Origin: an uncultured Fusobacteriaceae bacterium | GTDB taxonomy: Bacteria > Fusobacteriota > Fusobacteriia > Fusobacteriales > Fusobacteriaceae | DNA: 64,000 nt | Assembly: GCA_947038515.1 (NCBI GenBank) | Contig: CAMQWJ010000002.1 | Span: forward strand, 1 to 64,000 | Direction: 5' to 3' | In this document: in pieces, positions 62,642 to 64,000 of the stretch | How positions within the stretch are numbered: position 1 is the first letter of the stretch | How the letters are laid out: the number at the start of each line of letters is the position of its first letter | Notes under the pieces: generated by a model | The model's input: only the letters and a program-made list of their open reading frames with translations | What the model was told of the DNA's origin: nothing | The model's database searches: none | Translations under genes and position numbers: made by a program

Positions 62642-62693
62642 TTGACTAATCGGTCAAGTTCTTTATTGTACTACTCTAAAAGGTTTTTGTCAA
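62642..62693 (-). promoter_or_regulatory. Promoter and TetR-type operator of the efflux operon
   Basis: On the minus strand TTGACA (62693-62688), 17 bases, TACAAT (62670-62665). Directly after the predicted start, TTGACCGATTAGTCAA (62657-62642) is a palindrome with arms TTGAC/GTCAA, typical of TetR-family sites. Confidence 0.8.
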
Positions 62694-62876
62694 CTTTTTT
62701 ATTTGCAATTTTTCTTCAAATTATAGATTTTTAAATACTCCAAAAAAACTTTAATTTCCACTTGAAGTTTATACTCAAGATTTTTTTGTTATCCAATTGA
62801 TTTTATTTAGTATTTATGATAGAATTAGTTGATTAGAATATATCAATTTATTTTAAACAGGGAGATGAAATTTTAA

Positions 62877-63650
62877 ATGATTGAAAAAAAATATCTTGCA
62901 CCAAACGCTATTACTGCTGGTAATATGCTCTTAGGCTACTTAAGTATTACACTTTCAATAAAAGCCTCAAGTTCTTCAACATATTTTATGGGTATTAAAG
63001 GAGATTATACTTATGCTGTCTGGTTTATTATTGCAGCAATGGTATTTGATGCTCTTGATGGAAAAGCAGCTCGGAAATTTGATGCTTTTAGTGAATTTGG
63101 AAAAGAATTCGATTCCTTTTGTGATGCAATCTCTTTTGGACTTGCACCTGGAATTTTAATTTTTTCAATTTTAAATTCTAGTCATTCTATGAGTCAATTT
63201 GCAGTCCCAATCTCTTTTATTTATGCACTTTTTGGAGTTATCAGATTAGTAAAATTTAACATAGTAACTGTTGCTTCCTCTGAGAAAGATGATTTTAGTG
63301 GAATGCCAATCCCATGTGGAGCTGCACTTATCACTTCATATTATCTAATTACTGGGGCAATCAATCAAAATTCTTTCTTACAACATCAAAATTTATTTTC
63401 ATATAAATTTTTTACTTTTATTTCGATTTTTTCTGCTATTTTAATGGTCAGTACTATTCCATTTAAGACGCCAGATAAGATTTTTAGTTTTATTCCAAAA
63501 TGGGGCTTCATTCCATTTTTTCTTATAATAATTGCCACTTTAAAATATTCAATGTTTATTTTAACAGCATTCTATGTATTAACAAATATCTTTTCACATT
63601 TCATTAATCGATTCTTTCCAGAAATAATGAAAAATGGTGATCTCAATTGA
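62877..63650 (+). CDS. pssA: CDP-diacylglycerol-serine O-phosphatidyltransferase
   Basis: This 257-residue membrane enzyme has about seven segments. The CDP-alcohol phosphotransferase signature is at 58-82: Asp58, Asp61, Gly62, Ala65-Arg66, Gly74, Asp78, Asp82. It makes phosphatidylserine, the precursor of phosphatidylethanolamine, from CDP-diacylglycerol and serine. The N-terminal IEKKYLAPNAITAGNMLLGYLSI is typical of the short Gram-positive-type PssA rather than the soluble E. coli one. Start ATG 62877 has AGGGAG 12 bases upstream. The ClC gene overlaps its stop. Confidence 0.94.
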   Translation: MIEKKYLAPNAITAGNMLLGYLSITLSIKASSSSTYFMGIKGDYTYAVWFIIAAMVFDALDGKAARKFDAFSEFGKEFDSFCDAISFGLAPGILIFSILNSSHSMSQFAVPISFIYALFGVIRLVKFNIVTVASSEKDDFSGMPIPCGAALITSYYLITGAINQNSFLQHQNLFSYKFFTFISIFSAILMVSTIPFKTPDKIFSFIPKWGFIPFFLIIIATLKYSMFILTAFYVLTNIFSHFINRFFPEIMKNGDLN

Positions 63651-64000
63651 ATAAATTTTTAGCACAAGATAATATACATTTTCTCCAAAAAAAAAATTAT
63701 AATTTATATTTTCTTTGTCTTTTAACTGGTATACTTACAGGGTTCACTGTCTCTTTTTATAAATATGGACTACATGCTTTAGAGGCTTTAAGAAGTATCT
63801 TTTTTACTCGTGAACAATTAAAAAATCCAATGATTTTAATTTTATTATGGTCTTCTTTTATTCTAATTGGATTATTTATTAATTTTTTATTAAAACAATT
63901 TCCAACTATTTCTGGAAGTGGAATCCCACAGGTAAAAGCTATAATTTTACGTCGCCTTACTTATCCTAAATGGTTATTTGCATTTTTTAGTAAATTTTTG
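63647..64000 (+). CDS. ClC-family chloride channel/transporter, truncated by the window edge
   Basis: 118 codons of a membrane protein are visible, open to the edge. TTG at 63647 is the only start after a stop at 638-640 in this frame (63638-63640) and it overlaps the pssA stop, so translation is coupled. The first hydrophobic helix is LYFLCLLTGILTGFTVSFYKYG; the second is MILILLWSSFILIGLFINFLL. GSGIPQVK, with the chloride-binding GSGIP loop of ClC proteins, follows. The later motifs (GxFxP, the gating Glu region) are outside the window. Confidence 0.85.
   Translation, partial: MNKFLAQDNIHFLQKKNYNLYFLCLLTGILTGFTVSFYKYGLHALEALRSIFFTREQLKNPMILILLWSSFILIGLFINFLLKQFPTISGSGIPQVKAIILRRLTYPKWLFAFFSKFL

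Noticed and set aside
62865-62876. Mini-ORF ATG AAA TTT TAA just before pssA
   Set aside because: Its ATG abuts the ribosome site too closely to be used, while the pssA ATG at 62877 is at acceptable spacing.

Overview
The window is AT-rich (roughly 28% GC by eye) bacterial chromosome with a standard genetic code. It shows a Gram-negative envelope (TolC/RND efflux, a Tsx-like outer-membrane barrel, many SPI/SPII signal sequences) alongside genes and signals common in Firmicutes: a purine riboswitch, SepF, split AccD/AccA and a single-chain iron-sulfur serine dehydratase. With the MORN-type lipoprotein family and a PG0541-type protein beside an RND pump, this points to Fusobacteriota, probably Fusobacterium or a close relative. 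The genus is an inference; no rRNA or marker gene confirms it. Layout: 1-4.4 kb, minus strand, holds an edge-truncated anchored protein, a Tsx-like porin, the dihydroxyacetone kinase set dhaKLM and a secreted nuclease. 4.5-8.1 kb is one very long ankyrin-repeat gene. 8.3-16.3 kb is an accessory region: a DUF4026/DUF2314-like protein, small orphans, a DsbA-type protein, four related lipoproteins (three with 24-residue YwqK/MORN-type repeats), a GIY-YIG nuclease, a porin remnant and a PD-(D/E)XK nuclease. 16.4-23 kb is a type I restriction-modification operon hsdR-hsdM-hsdS followed by a membrane/coiled-coil gene with an apparent frameshift. 23-32.6 kb carries an ArsB/NhaD-type carrier, exonuclease III, a purine operon (NCS2 permease plus three-subunit molybdenum hydroxylase) behind a guanine-class riboswitch, and an iron alcohol dehydrogenase. 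32.7-41.2 kb has a two-component system, a ZIP metal transporter, and two tandem giant proteins fusing acyl-adenylating, acyl-carrier and acyltransferase domains. 41.3-44.9 kb is a folate operon (gltS-like, folE, folB-folK fusion, folP). 45-48.2 kb has rodA, sepF and a DHH phosphoesterase. 48.3-55.9 kb is a plus-strand run: accD, accA, pfkA, a class V aminotransferase, a small coiled-coil protein, recR, a GH-like secreted protein and serine dehydratase. 56-62.7 kb is a TetR-regulated RND efflux operon. 62.9-64 kb starts a pssA-ClC operon cut by the window edge. How the genes work together: the riboswitch, permease and hydroxylase form one purine unit closed by a terminator. The acyl ligase/acyltransferase pair, accDA and pssA all serve membrane lipid synthesis, and accDA lies behind a perfect 18-bp inverted repeat flanking its probable -10 box. 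The restriction island and lipoprotein cluster show repeat-mediated shuffling: near-identical gene starts, a chimeric gene, a duplicated 40-bp flank, a porin-tail remnant and a frameshifted gene. I found no tRNA, rRNA, CRISPR array or insertion sequence.
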